Positions 1 through 6,587 are shown, numbered from the stretch's first letter. The stretch: DNA of 11,155 nucleotides from Bacillota bacterium (GCA_023391955.1 JAEWAA010000678.1:1-11155); one strand, 5' to 3'. Program-made: numbers and translations. The notes: generated by a model from the sequence alone, not told the origin.

Positions 1-1630
1 GGATGAGCGCGGGAATGACCTGCTCCAGCTGTCCGGGGAGCGCATTGCGCAGGTTGTGCTTCAGGACTGCCGCGGCAACCCCGCTCTGCTGCTGGGGATG
101 GTCATGCGGGAAGGGTATCCCGCAAGCCTGGATAACTTGATGAGGCTTGCATTGGGCTTCCCCGGTTGGCTGTACGTACATATCGAGAAGACAGCAGGCT
201 CCTTTTTACGGGATGAGCGGCTTGTGGAGGAGCGGGAGGCCCGCAAAAAGGACATCCTGTTCCAGATGGCCCTGGACCTCTATTCCAAAATCGATACGGA
301 CGAGGTGCTTGGGGGCATCATCCGCCGGATTAATGAGCTGTATCCGGAGGCGCGGATCGACCTGCTCATGACCCAGGATCAGCCCCGTTCGGGATTGCCG
401 GTGAAGGTTCTGAATTTTACGGGGATGGACGAGCATGTCTGCACCAGAGCGTTTATGGAGGGCAAAATCGTCATCGACGAATGTGTGCATCCCGGTGAAT
501 TCCAGATGGCCGTTCCCATTAGCGGGAAGCAGGGGATTTACGGAGTGATGCATCTGCATTCCCACAAGGGCAACTTCGGCCCGTCGGATGCCCAGATCAT
601 GAAGGTGCTCTCCAGCGCCGCCGGATCGGCCTTCGAGAATGCCAAGTTGTACGAGCAGTCCAATCTTCTGGTGAATGAGCTGCGGCTGATTAATGAGCTG
701 ACCAAACAGCTGAACCAGAGTCTCAAAATGCATGATATCTTCAACTTCGCCTCGGCTGAGCTGATGCAGATATTCAAGGCGGATTACTGCTGTATTCTCC
801 AGCTTGACCAGGAGACCGGCAAATTTGCGGTGCATGCGGCCAATGTACCGGCCATTCTGCATGAAACCTTCGATGAAAACTCAGGCTTCGCCGGAATGGT
901 CTGCAAATCCAAGGAGCCGGTGATCATATCCGACTATTGGGCTAAGCCGCAAGCCCCTGTTTCCCGGCTGATGCAGCTTACCGGCGCCCGCTCTCTGATT
1001 GTGGCTCCGCTGATCGTCCACGACGAAGCCAAAGGGGCCATTCTGGTGGCCCATCAGCAGCCCGGTTTCTTTTCCTACGACAATTACAAGCTGCTTCAGG
1101 TTCTGGCCGGGCACATCGGTTTGGCGCTCACCAACGCCTCCCTGCATGCGGAGGTGCGGCGGATGGTCATCACCGACAACCTGACGGGGTTATATGCCCG
1201 CAATTTCCTGGACGAGCAGGTAGGCAACCATCAGAAGAAGGATATCTGCGGCTCCCTGATTGTGGTGGACATCGACTATTTCAAGCAGGTCAACGATACA
1301 TACGGGCATCAGGTCGGCGACGAAATCCTGATCCAGGTAAGCAAAATTATCCGTTCCTGCATCCGGGACACGGACATAGCGGCACGGTGGGGCGGCGAGG
1401 AGCTGGCCATTTATCTGCCGCAGGTGATGACGGAGCAGTCCCTCAAGATTGCCGAACGCATCCGCTTCCGCGTGGAGAAGGATACCCGCCCGTCCGTAAC
1501 GGTTTCCTGCGGAGTGTCCGAGTGGCACTGGAAGGATGACAAAATCAGCGTGGAGAGCCTGTTCTACCGTTCGGATATGGCGTTGTACAAGGCCAAGCAT
1601 GTGGGGCGCAACCGGATCATGATCGGGTAA
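1..1630 (+). CDS. GAF-GAF-GGDEF sensor diguanylate cyclase (5' end outside window)
   Basis: Predicted to make cyclic di-GMP from two GTP in response to ligands bound by its GAF domains. The frame is open from base 2, and the GTG at 56 has no well-placed ribosome binding site, so the true start lies upstream. Numbering from that GTG, two GAF-like domains cover about residues 65-200 and 210-365, and the GGDEF domain covers 370-524. The GGDEF domain opens with DNLTGL (374-379). The metal site is D405 (in DIDYFK) with E448, and the signature is GGEEL at 446-450, where Leu replaces the usual Phe. An RxxD inhibitory site (R437-D440) sits exactly five residues before the signature, so product inhibition is expected. 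No membrane segment is visible in this part. A strong terminator follows 23 bases after the stop. Family assignment is firm; the sensed signal is unknown. Confidence 0.93.
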   Translation, partial: DERGNDLLQLSGERIAQVVLQDCRGNPALLLGMVMREGYPASLDNLMRLALGFPGWLYVHIEKTAGSFLRDERLVEEREARKKDILFQMALDLYSKIDTDEVLGGIIRRINELYPEARIDLLMTQDQPRSGLPVKVLNFTGMDEHVCTRAFMEGKIVIDECVHPGEFQMAVPISGKQGIYGVMHLHSHKGNFGPSDAQIMKVLSSAAGSAFENAKLYEQSNLLVNELRLINELTKQLNQSLKMHDIFNFASAELMQIFKADYCCILQLDQETGKFAVHAANVPAILHETFDENSGFAGMVCKSKEPVIISDYWAKPQAPVSRLMQLTGARSLIVAPLIVHDEAKGAILVAHQQPGFFSYDNYKLLQVLAGHIGLALTNASLHAEVRRMVITDNLTGLYARNFLDEQVGNHQKKDICGSLIVVDIDYFKQVNDTYGHQVGDEILIQVSKIIRSCIRDTDIAARWGGEELAIYLPQVMTEQSLKIAERIRFRVEKDTRPSVTVSCGVSEWHWKDDKISVESLFYRSDMALYKAKHVGRNRIMIG

Positions 1631-1653
1631 ACCCAGGAGTAAGAAGAAGACAG

Positions 1654-1677
1654 AAACCACCTTCGGGTGGTTTTTTT
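1654..1677 (+). terminator. Rho-independent terminator of the diguanylate cyclase gene
   Basis: An 8-bp perfect stem, AAACCACC (1654-1661) with GGTGGTTT (1666-1673), closes a C(TTCG)G tetraloop, the extra-stable UUCG type. It ends in a run of seven T (1671-1677). Confidence 0.93.
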
Positions 1678-1711
1678 GGCTTTTGCGGACGCGTAAACCA
1701 ACCCGGCTTGG

Positions 1712-1727
1712 GATAAGCTAACTTATC
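1712..1727. repeat. Short inverted repeat upstream of the lipoprotein gene
   Basis: GATAAG-CTAA-CTTATC is a perfect 6-bp inverted repeat with a 4-base loop, 47 bases before the lipoprotein start. No T run follows, so it is not a terminator. It could be an operator, but no convincing -35/-10 pair was recognised around it. Confidence 0.4.
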
Positions 1728-1773
1728 TGTTAAGCGGCTGGCATTGAATCAATGGTTCCAAGGAGGGCTGTTT

Positions 1774-2424
1774 ATGCGTGGTATGAAGCCGGCAATAGCG
1801 GCTGCGGTTATCGGAGTGGGCATGTGGCTCGCCGGAGGCTGCAGCGGGGCGGAAGGGCCGCAGATGGCCGGTGATTCGGACAGGGGGGAGAGTCTTCTGG
1901 TCAGAGCCTTGTCCGAGCTGGATAAGGGGAGGATTACGCTGAAAACATCCGAGGCGGAAATTGTTACGGACGGCATTGTCCTGCCTGCCGTTCAACCGGA
2001 GCTCCTGGCTTCCACTTGGGGACGCTGGTCCGCAGACTACCGGGAAGCAGTCAAGCTGGTGCAACTGATGGACCGCTCCGTTGAAATCCAGCGGCCCACG
2101 GCCCAGCTGCAGGCGACAACTCTGGTGGTATCCTTGGAGCAGGAAAGCTGGAGCCGTGCCGTGAAGGAAGCGATGGAGCTGCGGCTAGCGGATCTGCGGC
2201 GGGCAACGGAGCTGTTAGCTGACCAACAAGCCCGTGCCGCGGCAGAGAGGGAGCTGGGGGCCTTAGAGGAGGCAGCCCGGTCCTTGACGGCGGAGGGCAG
2301 CTGCACCATCCGTCTGAACCCGGCTACGGGGAAGCCGGAGCGGCTCATTATGGAGAGCCGGATGGTTTATGGGGAAACGGGCGGGACCCGGGGGGAAACC
2401 GTTCGAACAATATACGATTTTTAA
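1774..2424 (+). CDS. Putative lipoprotein of unknown function
   Basis: A 216-residue predicted lipoprotein; I do not recognise a family. The ATG at 1774 is chosen because AGGAGG (1761-1766) lies seven bases before it; an in-frame TTG at 1744 has no such site. The N-terminus has basic residues (R2, K5), a hydrophobic stretch (7-20) and a lipobox-like LAGGC with C23 as the expected lipidated residue. This places the mature 194-residue protein on the outer face of the membrane. The mature part starts with a Gly/Asp/Ser-rich linker. The middle and C-terminal half (about 85-175) is rich in Ala, Glu, Leu and Arg and looks helical, possibly coiled coil. The last 35 residues look like short beta strands (TIRLNP, LIMESRMVY). 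It stands alone between a terminator and the promoter of the next gene. Confidence 0.72.
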   Translation: MRGMKPAIAAAVIGVGMWLAGGCSGAEGPQMAGDSDRGESLLVRALSELDKGRITLKTSEAEIVTDGIVLPAVQPELLASTWGRWSADYREAVKLVQLMDRSVEIQRPTAQLQATTLVVSLEQESWSRAVKEAMELRLADLRRATELLADQQARAAAERELGALEEAARSLTAEGSCTIRLNPATGKPERLIMESRMVYGETGGTRGETVRTIYDF

Positions 2425-2428
2425 GGCG

Positions 2429-2456
2429 TTTACATCATGTGCAAACATGGTACAAT
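2429..2456 (+). promoter_or_regulatory. Sigma-A-like promoter of the TVP38 gene, with an inverted repeat in the spacer
   Basis: TTTACA (2429-2434), a 16-base spacer and TACAAT (2451-2456) match the sigma-A consensus at five of six positions in each box. The spacer carries CATGT-GCAA-ACATG (2436-2449), which could be an operator placed between the two boxes. The promoter begins five bases after the stop codon of the lipoprotein gene. Confidence 0.72.
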
Positions 2457-2487
2457 AGGGGAGGGAATTGGACAGGGGGTTAATTTT

Positions 2488-3171
2488 TTGGTTAAAAGCT
2501 GGCAAAAGGCGGGGCGGATTCTCCTCCCGGTCTGTTTAATTGCGGCGGCGGTGGCATTTATTCTGTTTACCGATACCGGCAAGCATCTTACCCGTATGAA
2601 TGTGCAGGAGCTTTCGGACTATTTGCGTTCTTTCGGAGCCTTTTCCGTCATTCTGGGAATGGCCATTGTTTATGTTCAGGTTATGGTGCCGTTTATTCCG
2701 TTTGTCCTGGTAGCCGGAGCGAATGTGCTTGTATTCGGGCTGGGCTGGGGGATTGCCATCAACTATCTGATGGCTGTACTCGGGGCTATTACAGCCTTCG
2801 CCTTCGCCCGCTCGGCAGGCAGAGCCAAGGCTGAGAAAACCCTGTCGCGTTACAATGCCGTCCGTGTGTTCAACAAGCGGATGGAGGAGAATGGCTTTTT
2901 TTACGTCCTGCTGGGCCGGTTGATTCCGGTTATCCCCTCAACTGCCGTAAGCCTGGGGGCAGGGGTGGTCAAGATTAAGGTAAGGGATTATATTCTGGCT
3001 ACCGTAATCGGCAAGTTGCCTATTGTTCTCTTGGAATCCTTCATTGGCCATGATCTGCTCCATTTCAGCCAATACAAAGGCAGGCTGGCCATCTTATGCG
3101 CCGTCTTTGTGATGCTGCTGGCTCTTGGCACGTTGTTCAAGAACAAGCTGACCGGCAAAACGGTCAAATAA
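2488..3171 (+). CDS. TVP38/TMEM64 (DedA-like) membrane protein
   Basis: An integral membrane protein of the TVP38/TMEM64 family, part of the wider DedA/VTT group, in which some members act as lipid scramblases or transporters. The start is judged to be the TTG at 2488 (227 residues), with AGGGGG at 2474-2479. The longer reading from ATG 2437 would begin inside the promoter spacer, upstream of the expected transcription start near 2463. Hydrophobic segments lie at about residues 9-27, 52-70, 72-108, 137-160, 168-187 and 199-216. The family core is visible as GRLIPVIP (143-150), followed by a Gly-rich segment (SLGAG) and the ATVIGKLP stretch (171-178). This gene may be read through into the M29 peptidase gene 58 bases downstream, since no T-tailed hairpin lies between them. 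The substrate is not known. Confidence 0.85.
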   Translation: MVKSWQKAGRILLPVCLIAAAVAFILFTDTGKHLTRMNVQELSDYLRSFGAFSVILGMAIVYVQVMVPFIPFVLVAGANVLVFGLGWGIAINYLMAVLGAITAFAFARSAGRAKAEKTLSRYNAVRVFNKRMEENGFFYVLLGRLIPVIPSTAVSLGAGVVKIKVRDYILATVIGKLPIVLLESFIGHDLLHFSQYKGRLAILCAVFVMLLALGTLFKNKLTGKTVK

Positions 3172-3176
3172 CCGGT

Positions 3177-3207
3177 GCCGCTTTTCGCAAAATCAGCGGG
3201 AAGCGGC
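3177..3207. repeat. Inverted repeat between the TVP38 and aminopeptidase genes
   Basis: GCCGCTT (3177-3183) and AAGCGGC (3201-3207) form a 7-bp inverted repeat around a 17-base loop. There is no T run after it, so it is not a standard terminator. It may be an RNA hairpin within a TVP38-aminopeptidase transcript. Confidence 0.35.
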
Positions 3208-3229
3208 CCGTCATGTGAAAGGAGACACT

Positions 3230-4345
3230 ATGCGCGATCCCAGACTTCAAACCTTAGCGAAAAACCTGATTGAATATTCCCTGGATGTACAGCCGGGGGA
3301 TAAGGTCCTTATCGATATGCTGGGCTCCGAGAAGGAAATTGTCCGGTGCCTGGTGGAGGAGGTCTACAAAAGGGGCGGTATGCCGTTTGTGGAGCTGCGT
3401 GATGCCGCTGTGCTGGCCAGCATCCTCAAAGGCTGCACCGAGGAGCAAATCCAAACCTGGGCCAAGCTGGATCTGGCCCGGATGAAGGAAATGCAATGCT
3501 ACATCAGCATCCGCGGTGGAGATAACCAAAGCGAGCTGTCTGACGTGCCTGAGGACAAGATGAAGCTGTACAGCCGGCTGTACAGCCATCCGGTTCATAT
3601 GGAGCAGCGGGTGGAGCATACCCGCTGGGCTATTCTGCGTTACCCCAATGCGGCTATGGCCCAACTGGCGGGAACCAGCACCGAAGCCTTCGAAGACTTC
3701 TACTTCGATGTATGCAACCTGGATTACGCCCGTATGGCGGAGGCCATGGACCCGCTCCAGGAGCTTATGAACAAAACCGACCGGGTACGCATCACCGGCC
3801 CGGGTACAGACATTTCCTTCTCCATTAAGGACATCGGCTCGGTTAAGTGCTGCGGCCGGCGCAATATCCCGGACGGAGAGCTGTATACCGCTCCCGTGCG
3901 CAACTCCGTGAATGGTGTCATCAGCTACAATACCCCCTCCATCAATGGCGGCGTAACCTATGAAAACATCCGTTTTGTGTTCAAGGACGGCAAAATTGTA
4001 GAAGCCACCGCCAACCACACGGACCGGATCAATGCGGTTCTGGATGCGGATGAAGGAGCCCGGTATATCGGGGAATTCAGCTTCGGCTTTAATCCGTATA
4101 TCCAACATCCGATGAAGGATACCCTCTTCGATGAGAAGATCGACGGCAGCCTCCATTTTACCCCCGGACAGGCCTACAAAGCCGCGAATAACGGCAATGT
4201 GTCCAGCGTACACTGGGATCTGGTGCTGATCCAGCGTCCGGAATACGGCGGCGGGGAAATCTGGTTTGATGATGTGCTGATCCGCAAGGACGGACGCTTT
4301 GTTCTGCCTGAGCTGGAGGTTTTGAATCCGGAGAATCTGAAGTAA
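3230..4345 (+). CDS. M29-family metallo-aminopeptidase (AmpS/PepS-like)
   Basis: A 371-residue cytoplasmic aminopeptidase of family M29, which removes N-terminal residues from peptides using two metal ions. ATG 3230 is chosen for its AAAGGAG (3218-3224) five bases upstream; the GTG at 3215 overlaps the approach to that site. By recall of the Thermus AmpT metal site, the ligands map to E217 (in IPDGE), E282 (in YIGEFSF), H309 (GSLHF), H328 and D330 (SVHWD), with Y316 as the conserved active-site tyrosine. The spacings E-to-E (65) and H-to-Y (7) match the family closely. The stretch from H309 to H328 is about 12 residues shorter than in AmpT, and the protein is shorter than the usual 408-413 residues. 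This fits a shorter M29 subgroup rather than a damaged gene. No strong terminator follows the stop. Confidence 0.9.
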   Translation: MRDPRLQTLAKNLIEYSLDVQPGDKVLIDMLGSEKEIVRCLVEEVYKRGGMPFVELRDAAVLASILKGCTEEQIQTWAKLDLARMKEMQCYISIRGGDNQSELSDVPEDKMKLYSRLYSHPVHMEQRVEHTRWAILRYPNAAMAQLAGTSTEAFEDFYFDVCNLDYARMAEAMDPLQELMNKTDRVRITGPGTDISFSIKDIGSVKCCGRRNIPDGELYTAPVRNSVNGVISYNTPSINGGVTYENIRFVFKDGKIVEATANHTDRINAVLDADEGARYIGEFSFGFNPYIQHPMKDTLFDEKIDGSLHFTPGQAYKAANNGNVSSVHWDLVLIQRPEYGGGEIWFDDVLIRKDGRFVLPELEVLNPENLK

Positions 4346-4365
4346 GTGAAACTGAAAAGTTCAGC

Positions 4366-4397
4366 TTGCTTGTAACCCTTTTCACATGTATTATTAA
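4366..4397 (+). promoter_or_regulatory. Probable promoter of the HPr-like gene
   Basis: Two overlapping readings are possible. One is TTGCTT (4366-4371), 17 bases, TATTAT (4389-4394). The other is TTGTAA (4370-4375), 16 bases, TATTAA (4392-4397). Either gives a 5' leader of about 55 bases. That leader holds a small GGGT-TT-ACCC inverted repeat at 4412-4421. Confidence 0.5.
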
Positions 4398-4457
4398 GGT
4401 AAGTTTTTCTAGGGTTTACCCAAAAATAAAAAGTTGCTTAACTATGGAGGGATTACA

Positions 4458-4706
4458 ATGCCTAATGCCAATAACGCTGCGATTGTAGAAATTTCCCAAA
4501 CTGCCAACAAATTCCGGTCTTCCATCGTCCTTCAATACGATAACAAGTATATCGACGTGAAGAGTATCCTCGGATTGTTCACTACGCTTCTGGCAAGCGG
4601 TACATATAATCTGCATGTTCACGGTCCGGATGCCGATGACGCCAAGAAGGCAATGGTCGAAGTGTTTGCCAAGCATAACATGACCGTAAACGCGGTTAAC
4701 GACTAA
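4458..4706 (+). CDS. HPr-fold protein lacking the catalytic histidine (Crh-like)
   Basis: An 82-residue protein with the fold of the phosphotransferase carrier HPr. ATG 4458 is preceded by GGAGGG (4446-4451) with six bases between. Aligning QTANKF (14-19) and VKSILG (34-39) with Bacillus HPr from memory gives a constant offset of 10. The regulatory Ser46 is kept as S36. The phosphorylated His15 becomes N5, and Arg17 and Pro18 become A7 and A8. The first beta strand of HPr is missing or reduced. It therefore cannot act as a normal phosphocarrier. It may be regulatory like Crh, where His15 is Gln and Ser46 is modified by HPr kinase, or have another role. It is a single-gene unit between its own promoter and a terminator, with no PTS genes nearby. 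Confidence 0.85.
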   Translation: MPNANNAAIVEISQTANKFRSSIVLQYDNKYIDVKSILGLFTTLLASGTYNLHVHGPDADDAKKAMVEVFAKHNMTVNAVND

Positions 4707-4740
4707 TTTCCGGTAGCGGCCGCCAACAGGCTGCAAGTGA

Positions 4741-4767
4741 AACCTGCCTCTAGAGGGCAGGTTTTTT
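4741..4767 (+). terminator. Rho-independent terminator of the HPr-like gene
   Basis: AACCTGCC (4741-4748) pairs with GGCAGGTT (4756-4763) around a 7-base loop, and the T run reaches 4767. It starts 34 bases after the stop codon. Confidence 0.92.
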
Positions 4768-4797
4768 CCTATTATCCCGATTTCTGCAAAGGCCTTA

Positions 4798-4958
4798 GTG
4801 TGTGTTTGAAACTCCGAGGGGAGCAAATTTTAGCGAGTTTTCGTTCCAGGCAAGGCACTTGCCCGCGGGCGTACCGGGGGTACGTCAAGGGAAAGTAACG
4901 AAGTCAGGGGCGAAAAGGCGTTAAAAAGGTGCCCTCAAGCGAGTTTTCAGACACGCCC
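4798..4958. repeat. Long imperfect palindrome, probable MITE-like or structured intergenic repeat
   Basis: The two ends are inverted copies: GTGTGTTTGAAACTC (4800-4814) and GAGTTTTCAGACACGC (4941-4956). They match except for one bulged base and two sites that would be G-U pairs in RNA. Inner blocks also match across the arms: GAGGGG (4816-4821 region) with CCCTC, ATTTTA with TTAAAAA, and TTTTCG (4838-4843) with CGAAAA (4911-4916). The tip is CGTACC-GGG-GGTACG (4870-4884), centred at 4877, the exact middle of the element. The perfect palindrome GCCCGCGGGC lies at 4861-4870. AGCGAGTTTTC also occurs as a direct repeat at 4832-4842 and 4938-4948. Both ends abut a TA dinucleotide (4796-4797 and 4959-4960), as a TA-targeting transposon would leave. 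No open reading frame of note lies inside. Confidence 0.75.
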
Positions 4959-4972
4959 TAGGGGCGGCTTAC

Positions 4973-5001
4973 TTGTTTATTCTTTCATTTTCGAATAATA
5001 T
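4973..5001 (+). promoter_or_regulatory. Probable promoter of ylaN
   Basis: TTGTTT (4973-4978), a 17-base spacer and TAATAT (4996-5001) sit in an AT-rich stretch that contrasts with its surroundings. Transcription would start near 5008, just before the non-preferred ATG at 5014. This supports the later start of ylaN. Confidence 0.55.
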
Positions 5002-5043
5002 AGAGCATAAGAGATGTTTTTTGGAGGCAGGGGGAGTTCTAGA

Positions 5044-5331
5044 ATGCAGCAGCCGGAAATCATGCGGGATCTCAAGCAGAAGTCTCTCAACCTTTTGCAG
5101 GAAGATGCGGAGCGCATTGAGAAGCTGATTGAAATACAAATGGAGAATTTGACCACCCGGAAGTGTCCCCTCTATGAAGAGGTGCTCGACACCCAGATGT
5201 ACGGGCTTTCCCGTCAGGTGGATTTTGCCATACGTGCTGGACTGGTGGTTGAAGAGGACGGCAAGCAGATCATGAGCAGGCTTGAACGGAATCTGGCCAT
5301 TCTGTTTGAAGCACAAAGCCCGAAGGAGTAA
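5044..5331 (+). CDS. ylaN: YlaN, UPF0358 (DUF1507) iron-homeostasis protein
   Basis: A 95-residue cytoplasmic protein recognised by the UPF0358 signature CPLYEEVLDTQMYGLSR (residues 41-57) followed by VDFAIRAGLV. In Bacillus subtilis YlaN is essential under standard conditions. In B. subtilis and Staphylococcus it is reported to bind iron and the repressor Fur, relieving Fur repression. ATG 5044 is chosen because AGGGGGAG (5029-5036) lies seven bases before it. The in-frame ATG at 5014 lies almost at the expected transcription start and has no ribosome site. The N-terminal helix (LKQKSLNLLQEDAERIEKLI) is typical of the family. In B. subtilis ylaN lies beside ftsW; here ftsW is about 1.8 kb downstream on the opposite strand. 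The terminator stem overlaps the last codons and the stop. Confidence 0.92.
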   Translation: MQQPEIMRDLKQKSLNLLQEDAERIEKLIEIQMENLTTRKCPLYEEVLDTQMYGLSRQVDFAIRAGLVVEEDGKQIMSRLERNLAILFEAQSPKE

Positions 5332-5361
5332 CCGGCAGGTTGCTTCCTCGGGCTTTTTTTT
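5315..5361 (+). terminator. Terminator of ylaN, overlapping its stop codon
   Basis: AAAGCCCGA (5315-5323) pairs with TCGGGCTTT (5348-5356). The stem continues as GGA (5325-5327) with TCC (5345-5347) after one bulged A. Eight T follow from 5354. The left arm is inside the coding sequence and the stop codon (5329-5331) is in the loop. In reverse it could weakly serve the convergent antiporter gene. Confidence 0.88.
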
Positions 5362-5405
5362 GCGGGTATTTATGGGGAACCGTCTGCTTCAGGCTGCAGA
5401 TTACA

Positions 5406-6479
5406 TTACATCAGGAGGAAGAAGGCAAAACCCAGAATCACGTAAACGGTCAGCAGCAGGACACCCTCGTACCAGTTGGTGGACCCGTCCCGGGAGATGG
5501 AGGAGGCAATAAAGACGGCAACTCCAATGGCCACCAGCTCGTGGATGGTGAACACAATATCCATGGTTTGGCCCATCAGGGCGCTGATAATCACAAGGAC
5601 CGGAGCCACAAACAGGGCGATCTGCAGGCTGCTGCCAACAGCGATTTCCACAGCGGCGCCGATTTTGTTCTTCAAGGCCAGCATAATGGCGGCGGAGTGC
5701 TCGGCAGCATTGCCTACAATGGCGATGACGAAGGCGCCCACGAACAGCTCGGATAAGCCGAACCGGTGGGAGAAGTCCTCCAGCGTCCCTACCATCCACT
5801 CGCTGACCAGGGCTACCATAACGGTTGCCAGGACCAGAAACAGGATGGAGAGCTTTTTGCTCCAGGTGGCTTCCCCATGTTCTACTGCCTCGTCGGCCAA
5901 TTCATTCTTATGGGTGACCATGGAAAACAGCAGCCAGAGAAAATACGCAGCCACCAGCAGAATGGACACGGTCAGGCTCAGGGTGGTCAGATGCTCGTGG
6001 TTCATCCGGGAGGCGAACATAGCCGGGATAAACAGGGCGATGACCGACAGCAGCATCAAGGACGAGCTGTGCGAAGCCATCCGGATGTTGTAGGTCTGGT
6101 TCTTGAATTTGAGGCCGCCCAATAACACGCTTAATCCTAATACCAGAAGCAGGTTGCCGATGATGGAGCCCGTAATACTGGCCTTTACGGTATCGAACAG
6201 AGCGGGTTTACCGTTTACGGCATCCTTGATCAGGATGATGGCGATAATCAGCTCGGCGGCATTGCCGAAAGTTGCGTTCAGGAACCCGCCCAGCCGGTCA
6301 CCGGCATAATGGGCAACACTCTCTGTAGCTCTGCCCAGGAATCCCGCCACAAAAATAATTGCGATGCCGGCCAGCGCAAACTGTAGAATCGAAGACAACC
6401 CCAGATAATGGGCACTGCCGCTGGCAATAAAGGTCAAACCCAAGGCGAGATAAAACCAATTTTTCTTCAACAGCAACAT
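5406..6479 (-). CDS. cax: Ca2+/H+ antiporter, CaxA/YfkE (ChaA) family
   Basis: A 357-residue membrane antiporter that exports Ca2+ in exchange for H+. Two alpha repeats carry the family signatures: GGFLNATFGNAAEL (64-77) and IVGNAAEHSAAI (254-265). E76 and E260 are the expected ion-binding glutamates, equivalent to E72 and E255 of B. subtilis YfkE. About eleven hydrophobic segments are visible, with a hydrophilic acidic loop near 190-207. The frame is open to 6587, but the start is placed at the ATG at 6479. YfkE-like proteins begin here, the transcription start is predicted near 6551, and a weak AAGGTGG lies 11 bases upstream. The gene is divergent from the Asp23 gene and has a near-consensus promoter. 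Its leader carries a 16-bp palindrome. Confidence 0.93.
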   Translation of the reverse strand: MLLLKKNWFYLALGLTFIASGSAHYLGLSSILQFALAGIAIIFVAGFLGRATESVAHYAGDRLGGFLNATFGNAAELIIAIILIKDAVNGKPALFDTVKASITGSIIGNLLLVLGLSVLLGGLKFKNQTYNIRMASHSSSLMLLSVIALFIPAMFASRMNHEHLTTLSLTVSILLVAAYFLWLLFSMVTHKNELADEAVEHGEATWSKKLSILFLVLATVMVALVSEWMVGTLEDFSHRFGLSELFVGAFVIAIVGNAAEHSAAIMLALKNKIGAAVEIAVGSSLQIALFVAPVLVIISALMGQTMDIVFTIHELVAIGVAVFIASSISRDGSTNWYEGVLLLTVYVILGFAFFLLM

Positions 6480-6528
6480 GCAGCATGCGCCACCTTTTCC
6501 GTATGAATAAAATGCTTCTTCTGCCCGT

Positions 6529-6544
6529 TTTTCCCGCGGGAAAA
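6529..6544. promoter_or_regulatory. Perfect 16-bp palindrome in the antiporter leader, possible operator
   Basis: TTTTCCCGCGGGAAAA is a perfect palindrome with no loop, which favours a protein-binding site over an RNA hairpin. The symmetry continues outward as CG...CG with one extra T on the left. It lies just downstream of the predicted antiporter transcription start (about 6551), where a bound repressor would block elongation. Confidence 0.5.
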
Positions 6545-6557
6545 CGAATCCTAATCG

Positions 6558-6587
6558 ATTATATACAGGAGTGGCTTTTTCTGACAA
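6558..6587 (-). promoter_or_regulatory. Sigma-A-like promoter of the Ca2+/H+ antiporter gene
   Basis: On the minus strand, TTGTCA (6587-6582), an 18-base spacer and a perfect TATAAT (6563-6558). It sits back to back with the Asp23 promoter, 43 bases away. The 5' leader to the ATG at 6479 would be about 72 bases. Confidence 0.8.

Noticed and set aside
56..58. GTG as the true start of the diguanylate cyclase
   Set aside because: The frame stays open to base 2 and no ribosome site is at the right distance, so the gene begins before the window.
3149..3166. TGACCG-GCAAAA-CGGTCA hairpin at the end of the TVP38 gene as a terminator
   Set aside because: It is inside the coding sequence and is followed by AATAACC, not a T run.
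3254..4213. 319-codon open frame on the minus strand
   Set aside because: It lies wholly opposite the M29 aminopeptidase, whose metal site is intact, and its product has no recognisable motif. It is an antisense shadow in GC-rich sequence.
4352..4364. CTGAA-AAG-TTCAG hairpin after the aminopeptidase gene as a terminator
   Set aside because: The stem is only five base pairs and no T run follows.
4412..4421. GGGT-TT-ACCC in the HPr-like leader as a catabolite-response site or riboswitch
   Set aside because: It is too short, does not match the cre consensus I know, and shows no larger structure.
4800..4956. CRISPR array or tRNA-like explanation of the palindromic region
   Set aside because: There are no regularly spaced repeats and no cloverleaf; the symmetry is a single long hairpin.
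5476..6093. 205-codon open frame on the plus strand
   Set aside because: It is antisense to the Ca2+/H+ antiporter, whose signature motifs are clear on the other strand.
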